DNA from: Bryopsis sp. KO-2023
Lineage: Eukaryota; Chlorophyta; Ulvophyceae; Bryopsidales; Bryopsidaceae
DNA length: 64,000 bases
Assembly (NCBI GenBank): GCA_030272585.1
Contig: BSYQ01000007.1
Coordinates: forward strand, 1,430,001-1,494,000
Direction: 5' to 3'
Shown here: positions 1 through 12,200 of the stretch, piece after piece
How the letters are laid out: every line of letters starts with the position of its first letter
Position numbering within the stretch: position 1 is the stretch's first letter
Notes under the pieces: generated by a model
Databases searched by the model: none
The model's input: only the letters and a program-made list of their open reading frames with translations
Told to the model about the DNA's origin: nothing
Made by a program: the position numbers and the translations under genes

Positions 1-1035
1 TTTCTTGTCATTTTTTGTTGTTTTTTTTGGTGAAAGGTGGGCAAGCAAAGAAGAGAGAGAAATGGAAAAAAAAAATGGCTAAAGGGCATATTTTTTTTTT
101 AACTCGTCATGGAAAAAAAAGAGCAGGAGAGGTAGAAACTAAAGAGGAAAAGACGATAGGTTTTGTCATGACAGTGGATTGACAAACTGATTCATACCTA
201 AAAAAAAGTAAAAAAAAGAACAAAGAACGTGGGGGATTGATGGAGTTTAAAGCGGCTTGAAGAAGAAAAGAAAAGCCAGTGCACGCACACAAGTGTGCGT
301 CTGCACATGAACTCTTTCTGACGTATTTTTGACAACATTTCGGTATCTATGCTGCCGCAAGATATTCGACACACACACACACACATGATATGATATGAAA
401 AAGAAAAAGAAAAGGAGGAAAAGAATGGTTTTTGCTTAATGTTTTGCTGGGTGGCACCCCCCCCACCCCTTCCCCCAAATCTGATTTTTTTTTTAAATGT
501 TTTTTCGATCCAAATGGGGTGGGGTGGGGTTGCCTTGGTGCATTTGTGCGTTGTCAGTCTATCTGTTCTCAAGAAAAGATACGAGAAAAAGAAGTTGATG
601 GACCAAAGATGTGTGCAGTGAATGCTCTTGCACCACATGCTATTTGCATCTTGTACTTTTATTATTGCAGTGTAACATTCGATGGATGCTTCTATTTCTG
701 GTGACTTGTGAAAAGACTTGTGAAAGTAGGCTGCTGATCGGCAGATAGGAAAAGTGTGGACAAAGAGGAAGCAACTCTTTCTTGGATCCCCATGATGCCG
801 ATATATGGCCTGTGTTTTACCCATGTTCTTTTTGCAGGGAAGTGCTGGCCCGCCATCTACTCGTTTCCCGTTCTATTTTCCTTTCTCACAGCAAGTCAGA
901 CCCATGCGAGAGAATCTTGAAATGAAAACGGACCAATTTTGGCAAAAAACTAAGACCGGTACAACGAAAACTAAGACCGGCAGCCCAAAAATCAAGCGTT
1001 GCAATTTGAGGATTCCTCTGTCGAGTGACATAATA
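1..1035. other. Intergenic, no gene recognised
   Basis: No convincing exon is visible. The stretch is A/T-rich with long A and T runs, a CA dinucleotide repeat near 369-385, and C/G runs near 458-480 and 518-530. It lies downstream of the AIDA stop codon and may contain its 3' UTR and polyadenylation signals. The longer open frames here run through homopolymers and resemble no protein family I know. Confidence 0.5.
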
Positions 1036-1953
1036 TCAATGCTTTTTGATTATCACTGTGAGATGGAGAAACAAAGGTTTGACCGTCAGCAGCCTGGGCT
1101 TCTTCGTCCGTTTCAGATCAGTGGGCTTCTTGTAGGATTCCAACACCAGCCGCCCCGGTTTGATTTCGTCCATCTCCATCAAGCAAAACGCCTTGATGCT
1201 CTTTTTCTTCTTTTTGGCCTTGTAGTGCTGCAACTCGAAAAAGATGGCGTGCCCCTTTTCGAATCGATTGAAGGGGGTTTGGACGTAGATTCTCTGGTCG
1301 AAAACCAAATAGCGATCCTCCACGTTTTCCGCGAAACCCGTTCCCTGGGACGCTTCCACCAGGCATCCGTTTTCGTCCACCACTGACAGTATCGCTTGCG
1401 GTCTGTAAAACTCCGAGGGGTCCTTGAAGCCCCATTTTTCCACCAGAATCGTGAGCGTGGTGTCCCCCCATTCGACCCCCTTTGGCGGCGGCAACAACGA
1501 CGAATCCTCCGTGTGTATCGAATCCCCCACGCTTTGCGAACAGTTCTCTGAAATGGGCTCCGAAAAGCGGCGCGAAAGCGATTTCACTCCGACCACTGGA
1601 AACTCAACATCATTGATCAATATGGACTCCATAAAAGTCTTGATCAAACGGATGTCGTCCAGCCCTTCCCTGAGCTTCTCGCTGCTTTGCAGTTGGCCGA
1701 TCCGCCCTCTGAGCGCAACGCACAGCTTCCCAACGTTTTCCAGTCGATTCGGTGGCAAGTCGAGATAGTTCTCTTGATATTCTTCGGTGACGGCGGCTTC
1801 CAGCTCCTGGTAAGCCTGGATTGCCTCCTCCACTTGACCCCAAGAATCGTGCTCGAACGCATCTTCGAACGCAGTGGTCCATCGCTTTCGCGTCTCCTCC
1901 ACCATCCCCTTGGGCACTTGCCCGTGGATCATGTTTGATTCCGCAATGCTCAT
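1036..1953 (-). CDS. AIDA: AIDA orthologue (axin interactor, dorsalization-associated protein)
   Basis: A single uninterrupted frame of 305 residues, almost the same length as the animal protein (about 306). The N-terminal half is helical and contains DSWGQ..EAI.AYQ, like the AIDA N-terminal domain. The C-terminal half is the AIDA C2-like lipid-binding domain, with TLLTI-type start, AIFFELQHYKAKKK, FCLMEMDEIKPG, YKKPTD.KR and a final KPLFLHL block. In animals AIDA binds Axin and blocks JNK activation; a membrane or ERAD-linked role is also reported. Those partners need not exist here, so only the fold and family are claimed. The start at MSIAES is the first ATG, with a GACGTC pair about 95-125 bp upstream. 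Identification rests on recalled motif similarity but the match is long and collinear. Confidence 0.9.
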   Translation of the reverse strand: MSIAESNMIHGQVPKGMVEETRKRWTTAFEDAFEHDSWGQVEEAIQAYQELEAAVTEEYQENYLDLPPNRLENVGKLCVALRGRIGQLQSSEKLREGLDDIRLIKTFMESILINDVEFPVVGVKSLSRRFSEPISENCSQSVGDSIHTEDSSLLPPPKGVEWGDTTLTILVEKWGFKDPSEFYRPQAILSVVDENGCLVEASQGTGFAENVEDRYLVFDQRIYVQTPFNRFEKGHAIFFELQHYKAKKKKKSIKAFCLMEMDEIKPGRLVLESYKKPTDLKRTKKPRLLTVKPLFLHLTVIIKKH

Positions 1954-2469
1954 GACGTGTTCTCAAACAGAGTGAGTGTGGGGATTCCAACTCCCCCCCC
2001 AAAGTTTCGTGCTACCCTCATCATAACCACGTGCAAGCGACGCACACGGTTAGACGTCATTTCCACCCCCAAAGACGTCGGAACCCCGAAGCTACGTTCG
2101 CTGAGTCAACGATTTGACCCTTATTCCCGCAGAGTCACACTCACCGACCCCCCCCCAAAGCAAATTCACTTTTCGATCACCTTTCCACACAGAAACATTG
2201 GTCGATTAAATCATCTGAGAGATCTGCACACTGTTGACAGAATTTGCCCTTGTGACAACATTTCTTCCTTACCCTCCCCCCCCCCTCCCTTTTCAAACAG
2301 TAACCAAATACCACCAACAATCCCGTAACATTAGATTCTAACATCGTTTTTGATTCTCGGAAGCAACACATTCACATCCCCCGACCATCGCCTCTCTGCA
2401 AAGTTATCCATCCATCCCCACGAAAAAACAAAGAAAAAAACTTTTTCATCCACTGCAGGGCTTGAACGG
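1954..2469. promoter_or_regulatory. AIDA upstream region with two GACGTC palindromes
   Basis: This spacer separates the AIDA start codon from the 3' end of the PTB-like gene. It carries GACGTC at 2053-2058 (context AGACGTCA) and at 2074-2079, 95-125 bp upstream of the AIDA ATG. The same core recurs in two other promoter spacers of this window. C-rich runs lie at 1990-2000, 2150-2157 and 2276-2290. The promoter role is inferred from position and recurrence. Confidence 0.45.
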
Positions 2470-5400
2470 TTAAGCAACCACTCCACCCGCCTGCCCAAAT
2501 CCAACATGCTCCTGCCCTGGGGCGGCTTCCTCTGATTGCTGGGCAGAAACAACCCCGCTTCCTGGTGGGACTACGCTGTCTTGTGACTCGTCGCCTCCGG
2601 TGGTAGCTGGTTGCTGTTGGATAGCAACCGGGGCTTGGTTGTGCTGAGGGGGAGGGGCATGGTGATGGATGGGGTATTGCTGGGCAGGGATATGAGATTG
2701 TGGGGGGTAAGGAGGTGGTGCCGTAGAATAGGCTGCATACGACGGGTGCACAGGCATTCCTGGAGCTAAGGGTGGAGCGTAGGGGTTGGCACCAGGGGGT
2801 GGTCCCACCTGATGCTGAGCGACACCTGTGGGGGTCCACCACGAAAACGATATCACCAGTCAGTCACTGAGACATGCTACATCAAGGATGATGCCCTCAT
2901 GCAGCCCATCCACTGAACAAACATGCAATATGGAGGGGAAAATGATATGCTGTCGGTGATTTCGATTTAACTATGGGCGGGAACAGCTGTCTAAGGTTCA
3001 GATATCAGACCTTACGAAATAGCGCGTATTCTTTAATTAAAATTTCTGTTTTTACTGGGAAGTGTTGCGTTTCTTATAATAAATGTGTAATAAAGTTTCT
3101 TATAATAAATGTATAATGTGGTGATATATGGGATGGGAAAGGAGAAAAGGCAAAGGGGGGATAAGGAAGAAAACGAACAAAAAGAAGGGAAAAAAAAACT
3201 AGAATTCGCATTGACAAAATGAACCTGGCATCATTGGCACCATTGAAGGTGGCAAAGGTCTACCACTAACAGCAGCTGCAGCAGCTCTGGCAATTTCCTC
3301 GTGGGCTCGCTCGTAATCTACCCCTGTACATTAAAAAAAACAAATAAAAATTCAATATGGCTTCCAGACAAAAGCAAGACAGGCAACTTCCAACATTCAA
3401 AAACAGAAATCCATCAAATGCTCTTCTGAAAAATAGTTTGTTTTCATTTTTTCAACAGTGTAGGGGGTGAATGTAACTGAATTCATGCCAGAAAAAAGAA
3501 AAGAACAGAAAAGTCGATGTTGAGTGGAATCTATGGAGGTTGCGAGAAACCTCTCAATCAACCTTTGTGACTTTATTTTTTTTCCCCGCACCTGACACGT
3601 GCATCTCCATTGAGGAGTCTTCTTGGGATGCATAATGGTGGTCTTGACTGGTGGCATGATATTGGCCAGCGGTGTAGTCCCAGCTCTTCTCGTTGTTCAC
3701 TTTCACGTTCAGGTCCGTGTGTTTCGAGTACAATATTCGCAACTGACACAACATCCCACAATTAAAATTCAACAAAAAAATTCCTCTCCCTCCCCCCCCA
3801 AAATAATAATAATAATAAAATGAAATAAACTAAAAATTACAGGAAACAGGCACAGAGTTTTGTAAGACGAAAACTCCAATTTGCTACAACTTGCATTTTT
3901 TATTCAAGAATCTTGGCAAAATATATTCGATCTAATCCGGTTGAAAAGACAATCTCATCTTAACTCACAAAAACAAGAAAATGAATACTTTTCTCCAAAC
4001 CACTTTGTGCAATTTTTCTTGACCTACACACTCGCATTGTTTCAGAAACGTGAAGCTTCGTAAATTTTTAAAAAATATTCTAGAAGAGAGTGACCAGAAT
4101 TTTGTGGTTTTCCTTTTTTTTTCTGTGTTACCCACCCTGTTATAACCTCCATCATAAATGGCATGACTTTCTAGGGCGCTCTTCGCGTTGTATGCACTTT
4201 GGTTGTCGCCATATTGAATCAATGCCTGCAATAGAGAGTCCAACAATGTTATCCGGCGGCCATAACTCTCCCCTCCCCCACCCCTCCCAAAAAAAAAAAT
4301 AGAAAAAAATAGAAAAAACACCCACATATTCCCAGATATCCAGCATTATTTATAACCAAATAGACAACAAGATCGAAAACTAAAAAATGAAACAGCTCAA
4401 TCACTAAAACATCAGAGCTTCACGTACACCACCGTTCGGTAGAAATCGAAATGCCAATGTGCCAATATAGAGTGCCAAATCTAGTATCAATTAGGGGAGA
4501 AAAAAATCTGAACCCTAAATGGCAGATACTGCCACGTTTTGACTCACACCTGCCAGTTTCCTTGTTTTTCGAATATGGCAACTTTTTGGACGGTGCCATA
4601 TGGAGTAAAAACTGTTGTGAGAGCGTCCACTGTCACAGGATACATCTGATTCTCGATCTAGAAAAAAAGAGAAACACATGCTTCTGTTTCCTCAACACCA
4701 TTAAAAAAAAAAAACTTCAAGAAGCAAAAGCCAATGCCCCAAGAGAGAAATACAAAAAAATAAAAAGAACTCACTCTCTCTCAAACACACTCGGGAAATA
4801 ATTGTATGCTTTATATATTTTTTCCCTTTTCTTCTGTTCATTCCCTGCTTAATATCACTTCTTTTCGTTGCTCTATTGTTCCAAGGCCATCAAGTTTTTT
4901 CCGTGTTCAATACATTTCTATTTGCCTTTTCTTACTTTCGCTTCTTCACAATTTTTCTTTTTTATCTTTTTCAAGACAATTTTTTGAACCTTCTTTATTT
5001 CTGTTCTGCATTGTGGGAGGAAATAGAGGGACTTACTTTTTTTTTTCCTGTTTTCAAAAGTAAAGTGCATCGCTAATCATCACCAGCCCTCTCTTTGAGA
5101 TTCAACACCCTACAAATTTTCCAAAGGGTGGTGTCACACCAACGTGACAGCCGATTACGATAATATTCAAACCCACGCACTTTTATTCTTTTTTTTTCCA
5201 CCATTTTATATTTTCCAGCGAAAAACGGCGGAGTCAAGATTCACACAGAATGTCCGTATATTGATTACTCGTCTCCACTTCCATTTTCCAGGGAAAATGC
5301 TTGTGAGGATATTTTTTGTCCCCCCCCCTTCGAAATCGTGTCTCAGATTTTCTTGGGTGTTTTCTTTTTTTTGGTTTGGTCAACTATCTTGAGTTAAAAG

Positions 5401-6033
5401 GGTGTCAGTTCTTTTGGGCATAATATTTTCAGCGTCAAAACAAGATTGCAGCAATGAAATTAACGATAAAGATGCCAATAATTACCGTGCATAGGAGTAC
5501 GTTTCCCTCGGTGGGGTAACGCTGCTGGCTATATTGTCCATAGTCCCTGCAAAAAAAACCAACACCACAAAAATCAACCCCAAAAAATCTAGCAATGTTT
5601 ATTTATTGGATGAGCAAATTAGTAATAAACTGGGCCGCACATATTCCAATAAATGTTTCTTTAGAAATGTGTTCAGACTTTCATAAAACAATGCAGGAGC
5701 TAAGGATATTTTGGTGCTGGAAACTATTATTGGATGAACCAAAAAAGAAAACAGCAGGGGTAAGAAAAACAAAAAACACAGCAGGGGTGTGACTCAGCCC
5801 TAATCTACAGAAATGATGCTCCTTTCTTCGTCCAGAAAAAGTACTCTCATTCCACTCCACCCTATCAACACAGAACCCAAAAAACGGCCGCTCGGAGCGC
5901 GTGCGGTTTAAGCTTTTCCATTCGACTTTCGGCGACAATCAGCGAGTTTTTGGTTTCGAAGGAATCGCTGATGAGACAAGTCGCGACTGTTCCGTCGACG
6001 GAGGAAAACGGCAACCACTTACGCGTAGCTCAT
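2470..6033 (-). CDS. PTB-like RNA-binding protein with one recognised RRM
   Basis: Seven exons join in frame to 291 residues: 6033-6023, 5546-5486, 4657-4550, 4225-4136, 3742-3592, 3323-3225 and 2825-2470. The protein starts MSYADYGQYSQQRYPTEG. It continues with an RRM typical of polypyrimidine-tract-binding proteins: NVLLCTIENQMYPVTVDAL (RNP2-like strand), VFTPYGTVQKVAIFEK, ALIQYGDNQSAYNAKSAL, IYDGGYNRLRILYSKHTDLN and the PTB-specific tail VKVNNEKSWDYT. The remaining half is low complexity: an Ala run, then a Pro/Gln/His-rich tail. PTB proteins bind CU-rich RNA and control splicing. Animal PTB has four RRMs and plant forms three or more, so this is a short version; no other RRM exon is visible upstream. 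Every junction keeps frame with GT-AG borders. The first coding exon is only 11 nt long, so the exact start is the least certain part. Confidence 0.85.
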
Positions 6034-6623
6034 CGCGCCAAGAAAACCTCGCTCTCCTTCGGTCGGTTTGGTCAATAAGCGCGTTCTCAGCTTTTCAGAA
6101 CCGATTTCTTGGACACCCCCTTTCCTAACCCCGACTGTCGGCAAAATTTCAAGTATCGGTGGAAAAACCAAAGAACCCGAGGAATTGGACACGTGGTGCG
6201 GCGTCAGCGTGAGGTGAGGGGATGTGCAAATCTTTGGAGAACAAAATGCCATTTTGCGATTTTTTCAATGTTCGATCGCGCGAATCGCTGTCAGGTGGGA
6301 GGGAGGGAACCCCTGCAATTTTCGTCAGCTTTGTTTTGAACAGACACAGTTTCTCGATAGTTTCACGATTCAAGATGTTGGGGAAAAAAACGTTTCTGCC
6401 CCCCTCCCCCCCCCCGCGAATTCCAGAGAAAAAAATAGACGTCGCTAAATCATGACGTCACTTGACGTCCGATAGTCCCTCAACGTCTTTTTTCCAAGCG
6501 TTGATAGGGTTAGTCATACATTTGGGTTTTGTGCCTAGTTTGTGAATTCCACCTCCAGATCCCCCCCCCCTGAGAAATCACCACAAGTGCCTAAATTTGG
6601 AAACCAAAAAAAACCCAGGGGAA
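6034..6623. promoter_or_regulatory. Divergent promoter of PTB-like and RING genes with GACGTC cluster
   Basis: This 590-bp spacer lies head-to-head between two genes. GACGTC at 6438-6443, TGACGTCA at 6453-6460 and TGACGTC at 6463-6469 sit 155-190 bp upstream of the RING gene start. The string AAAAAATAGACGTC around 6430-6443 closely matches one at 56305-56317 in another divergent promoter. TGACGTCA is the classic bZIP/CREB-type site. Its function here is inferred. Confidence 0.5.
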
Positions 6624-8292
6624 ATGGAAGGCGGAGGCCAACACCAGTGTGTAATCTGCTACAATCCGACGACGGATGAAGGCAGTCATAGATTGGTTTC
6701 GATAAAGTGTGGCCATGTATTCGGGGAGAAGTGTATTCGGAAGTGGTTTGACATCAAGCCAGAATGCCCACTATGCTCAGAAAAGTGAGTGCTGGAATCG
6801 TTTCCCTGCGTGCCAGGCGCCTAATATATCTATGTATATATATTTTTAGAGAGAGGAGGGGGGGTATATAATATAATACATCTGTAGTTGACATACGTGT
6901 TTTTGTGGATTCAAAGATACGATCGTGGCTTTCCCCACCGATCCCCTTTTTTTTTCAGAAGCAATGTACAAGTTTGGTATGAAATAGATTACCTATGATT
7001 GTTCATGATTGATTTTCTCAAAAGCTTTTGTACTGGAGGGTTCCTATCTGTTATGTTGCATTGCATTTTCTTAGGTTTGTTTCAATAAAAAAAGAATACA
7101 TGCGTTTCTGGTCAGTTTGGTATTTTTTGGGGATAGGCTATCGGTTCAGCATTTTGATTTCTGGTGTCAGACAGCAGGATTTTTTTTTCTTCCATTTTTA
7201 GCTGAGCATAGAGGGATGGTGAGATGTGTAGCATACTGATGAAGAAAGTTTCAATTCCAAAAGTTGTTGTCATATTTGCGTTTCGTTTGTTTTTTTCAAG
7301 ATTTCTTTACTTTCAGGTGGAAATTGCGAGATCTGAGGTACCATTATGGAACGAAAATGGGAAATGAAGATATTGATAAATTGAGGGTGCGATATGACTG
7401 GTGCACATGGTCTTTTTTTGGCTCAATTTGTTATGTTCAGGAAACATCCACTGTTTTTTTTTTAATGGATCAATCAATGGTGGAGTGCACGCTCATTTCC
7501 TTGTCTACTTTTTTTTTTCCCAGATGATGGAGGCCGAACTCAGGAAAGCAAGACAAAAGAGCACCAAAAGGAAAAGGCTATTGAAAAATGCCAAGGTATG
7601 ACTAAAGAACAAAAAGCATTGAATCACTCTTGAAACACTCTAGAAAATTACAAAAAAAAACAAGGAAAAAGGTAAATGATGAGATGAGGCTCCTGTTGAT
7701 CTTGACCAGGAGAATTTTTCTCATCATTTCTCACACTTTTTCTGTGTGACTTTTCTCGTTAGATTAAATTAGTCAATGTGAATCAGTCGCTGGCACTGAT
7801 GGCAAGCCGCAATGCAAAGTTATCAAGAGACATTAAAAAGCTCAGGTTGAAGATCACAGGTAAAAAGACCCCCCCCAAAAAAGAAAAAGAAACTGGGTGG
7901 AGAAGAAAAAACAAACAAACAAACAAAAAATCCATAACAACAATGAGCGTCTTTCCATCAACCCCTTTTTTCTGTGGGGGGGGGCTATGCGTACTTCTCA
8001 TTGCTTTGATATTTTTTTCTCAATCAAATGTGTTTTGCATGGAGGCTTTTGTTTTGCATGCATGGTTTGTCGCCCATGATCGATTTTTTTTCTTGAAAGA
8101 AAAACTCGTCAGGTGCTGTTGTGGGTTGCAGAAAAGGAAAAGATCAGGAAGGTCCCCGAAAGAAAGGAGAGCGTGTCAAGTGAATGGTCATCGAGCACCG
8201 AACCGAGTGAAACTTCCACTTTGTCGAGCAACGCGTCAAGCTCGGTGGCTGAATCTCAAACTCTGACCACGTCTTCCCTCTGTTCCAGTTGA
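6624..8292 (+). CDS. RING-finger protein with coiled coil and Ser-rich tail (RFWD3-like RING)
   Basis: Five exons (6624-6784, 7317-7386, 7524-7595, 7763-7859, 8132-8292) join to 186 residues. Residues about 9-52 form a C3HC4-type RING: CVICYN, then GSHRLVSIKCGHVFGEKC, then a CPLC pair. The spacing and the HRL..KCGH segment resemble RFWD3 more than TRAIP. A Lys/Arg/Glu-rich helical stretch follows (WKLRDLRYHYGTKM, AELRKARQKSTKRKRLL, SRDIKKLRLKI), likely a coiled coil. The tail is Ser/Thr-rich and ends SSLCSS. No WD40 repeats are present, so it is not a full RFWD3. It is probably an E3 ubiquitin ligase. The last acceptor was placed at 8131 because the neighbouring GTGCTG acceptor stops after 24 codons. 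An earlier in-frame TTG at 6597 was not used. Confidence 0.75.
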
Positions 8293-9263
8293 CATGGGAT
8301 GCATGTGGCAAAAAAGAGTGTTTCAAATATTATGTGGTGTTGAGCAGGTGTGAATGGAAGGAAAGGGGGGGGGGGGAGAGAGTGCTGGGTTGACCCCTTT
8401 CTGATGCTCTTTGGGATGTATGTATGGATATTTTGTTTCACAATGGAAATTACAAAACGATTATGGTAAGGAGGGGGGGGGGTTGCTGTACGAATGGTGA
8501 AATCAGGGTCAGCAGGTTTCATTCAACATCATTTGTAGAGATTCTTTGGGGATGTAGTTGCAAAGGTGAAATTTGGGGAGGAATGCGGCATGTAACTTGT
8601 ATCAACAGCTTTAATTAATATCTTTTCATACTTGGTTCTGTTGTAATGATTATTGCTACTAAAATGTGCGTATCGACGCTTAGCATGCAAAGCAATATTG
8701 CTGTTCCTGCAAACCAGTGTCGAAACCAGGTTTCATACATAGTTTTAAGTACAAAACTGATCAAAAAGCTCTTTTTGGACTGAAACTTGCCCTTCTTACA
8801 CGCTCGTCTCTACGGTGCAACACTCCTTTCAATTCATCTGTTCTATCAATGGCCATAGCACCACCACCACCACCTCAACAAAACAGCCATTAATGAAACA
8901 TGCTAGCACCATGTCAGCTGTGGTGAAGCTTCGCCTTCCCCACGGAAGTGTTTTTTTTGTTTTTGCTTTTTGTTTTTCCATGCACCGTGTTTTTTCTAAC
9001 ATCCTTCCTAGTTGCCCAATATCGTTGGGCTCCGCATGCAACATAATTTTCCCCACAAAATTTCCCCACGATGTCTTACGCTTCCTTCCACAACAAAGAT
9101 CCTTCACCAAATCACCAAATCTAACTATTATTCCCAGCCAAGCGAAACAAAGAACGCAAGCGAACCGGGTTCCACCACCTAGTGAGTGTGTTGTGTGTGT
9201 GTTTTCTTCTTTTTTTTTTCAACCAGAATACATCCAACAGTTGCGAATACAAACATTGAGGTT
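8293..9263. other. Convergent intergenic spacer
   Basis: The spacer lies between the 3' ends of the RING gene and RtcB. It holds G runs (8367-8382, 8470-8482), a CAC repeat near 8860-8875 and T runs. No exon joins either neighbour in frame, and no RNA gene was recognised. It should contain both 3' UTRs. Confidence 0.4.
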
Positions 9264-12200
9264 TTAGAATCCTTTGACATTGAGCAGAGGCTTCAGGCGG
9301 TGCACCACATCCACCATGTCGGTTTGGTTCTCCATTACGGTTTGCAAATCTTTGTATGCTTGCGGAGCTTCGTCCTTTACTTTCGGATGAGTGTCGCACA
9401 CGATTCCTGCCATGGCCGTCTCAAATTCGCCCTGAACACGAAAACCACCATTTTTTTCACCACCGTGCCAGGATTGCCCACACAACCAAAACACACACAG
9501 AGCTCCGACAGAAGTGGTTTGATCGTCTGCTTGCCCTAGGAATCTTTCAAAACTTGGAAACCAACAGGAGCGCAGAACACTTTCTGCCGGCGGCTTGCAG
9601 TTCATTGTCTCTATAATTATCAACATCAGAAACCGATGATTCACCTTCGATTATTAATATTGGAAATCGCTCACGAGCAGAGTTTGATTTTTTGCATGAT
9701 AAAAAAAACAAGCTTTTTTTTTTTTTTAATAAGAAAATGAGATTTTATTATAATATTTAATATCGTATAATCAATTTACCTGTGGGACCGCCTTGAATGC
9801 CTTTGTTCTCGACATTCTTCTTCCTGCCCCATGCGAACAAGAGCTCCAAGCTTTCGCCTCCCCCTTTCCTTTGGTGATGTAAGACCCCGTGCCCATGCTT
9901 CCAGGGATGATTCCGTACTGCCCATCCAAGGCGCTCGTCGCCCCCTTACGAGTCACCCACAGCTTCTTATCCACGGTTTCCCCCGTTCGAGGGTCGGTAT
10001 ACGTGCATCTTTCGCAATTGCAGTAGTTGTGGTGAATGTTGATGGCATGCTCCATGTCCGGGTCTTTTCCTGTAACCTGGCCGATCGGTCGACCATCCCC
10101 CAAAAACACAAAAACCCTGAATGCTTGGCCCATATAATACTCGAGTGCGTTGTTTCAAGAAGTGTCGAATTCTCTTCAGAAAGGAACGCATTTTCTGTTT
10201 TGTGAGCGTGCTCAGGCTTCCAGTTGGCAATTGATGCTTTTAATAGGAATCAATTTTGGCAACAATCCATTGGTGTCGATATTTTGAGATCGACGGCTCG
10301 CCCCGCCCCCCCCTTCCGAGTTGTCATGCTTACATTACTCAATCTTAACCTTCCGACTGGCTTGTCTGGCCAAACCACTGCTACAAAAGGGATTACATTG
10401 TTGGCGTGTTCCCCCCCCCCCCCTCTTTTCGAATTTTATCCAACGGAGGGTGGCTCACCTCATTGACCACTTCCACCATGATGTCTCGCATGAATGCTCG
10501 ATTTCGCATCGCGTAGCCTTGGCACCACTCCATATCCTTCAAGTACTCCTGCCCCTCTCTCGATTCGATTTCCATGTAGTTCAACCCAGGAATCTGCGCT
10601 CGCAAGCCTTTACTCCTCAACAGATTTTTCGCCACTTCGTCATGGAACTGCCAACGTCCACACCCAACACACCACAAAAATTTGGAGTGCTTCTGTGCGC
10701 AAGGAATTCTCAAGGAAAGGAAAAGGCGAACACCTTGGGCTTGCGTTTGGAGAAGGGAAAGGTTCGACACAGCACGTGCATTTTCTTTTTTTTTCTTCTT
10801 AATCCTTTTCGATTTTTGCTTCCTTTTTTTTTCTACCTGAGCACTTGTGTTGCCGACATTTCGGCTCCCCGAATGCAGCATTACCCAGACTCTGTCTAAC
10901 TCATCATAAACCACCTGGAGAACACACAACCAAATTGCCAATTACCAAATTACCAACAGAGCTTTCACTTCCCATTGCTTTAGCCCCACCCTTTGCTCCA
11001 CAATCGTCAAATACATACATATGGTTGTTTTTTTTAATTCTTTTTATATTTGAAATGTGTTGCGTACCTCCAGGAAATGATTGCCACCACCAAGAGTCCC
11101 GAGCTGGTTTGCAATTTTGGGGTTCTTTCTGAAAACGCTTTCCAATCTTTTCGTGGGAGGTTTCAGTTGGCTGATTTCCTCCAAGGCGTGTTTTGCACCG
11201 GGAAGAGGGGTTCGGTGCTGATTGAAACCTGCCAAAAAAAACCAACATTAGAAAACATCACAAAATTTGGGTATGCCCAATGCCTCCCTCCCCCTCCACT
11301 TTTAAATAAGCAAGAAAAAGCAAAACAAAGATCATAAGCAATTATTCAATTGCACCACCAATTTCATTTTTAGTTTTGCCAAGATTGTACATCATAAATT
11401 GCGTTTCTTCTATTTCTGTTTCTGTTTCCGTTTCTTTTTTTTTTTTTTTTCTGGAAGCCATGAATCCTAATGGATTGCAGATGGATGAGTCATACCCACT
11501 GGAACCCTCATTTTTAACATTTTCTGCATGCGCTCCAATTGCTGCCTTGTGACATCATGCTTGGTCAAATCTTTCACCAAAACAGCACACATTCCACAGC
11601 CAATATCCACACCGACTGCGTTCGGGCACACGTACTTCTCGCTGGCAAAAACAGAACCTATCTGCAAACCACAGGATAACAAAATCTTACTTTCTTAGCT
11701 CAACCACCTTGCTTCCAGGATGTATGAGAAAAAATGCTTTCCACAAGCAACAAGAAATAGAATCATATCCCCATGCACACACAAAAACAAGCATCAGCGA
11801 ACAAGACGCTTGTTATTTCCTGCCATTGAGAAAATTTGGAATGTACTACCACCACAGGCCAGATCTCCACCCAGTGCGCTTATCCATAAATGCTCAGGTG
11901 GAGTTAAAAAAAAAAAAATTACCTCGGTGGAGTTTGCCGGAGCGAAAAACTGAAACTCACCGTGACACCCTTCCCCAAGTGCACATCAGGCATCGCCGAG
12001 ACATACGCAACCTGCAGGTAAAATAATCGGCTTCAAAAAAAACCCATTTTTTCAATGACTCAATGTCAGGAAGATACACCTTCAGGGAAAACTGACCAAA
12101 AAGAAATGCAATTCCAAGGTTCGATGGATTTCAACCATGGGTTCCAACTACTTTATGTAAGAGGAATATATATAGCAGTGACAAAGTACAAAGATTTGAA

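Noticed and set aside
198-824. 208-codon minus-strand frame at the left edge
   Set aside because: Runs of Phe, Ser and Lys from homopolymers, a CA repeat read as VCVCVC, and no family resemblance.
10321-10899. 192-codon plus-strand frame
   Set aside because: Antisense to RtcB exons and introns, with no domain of its own.
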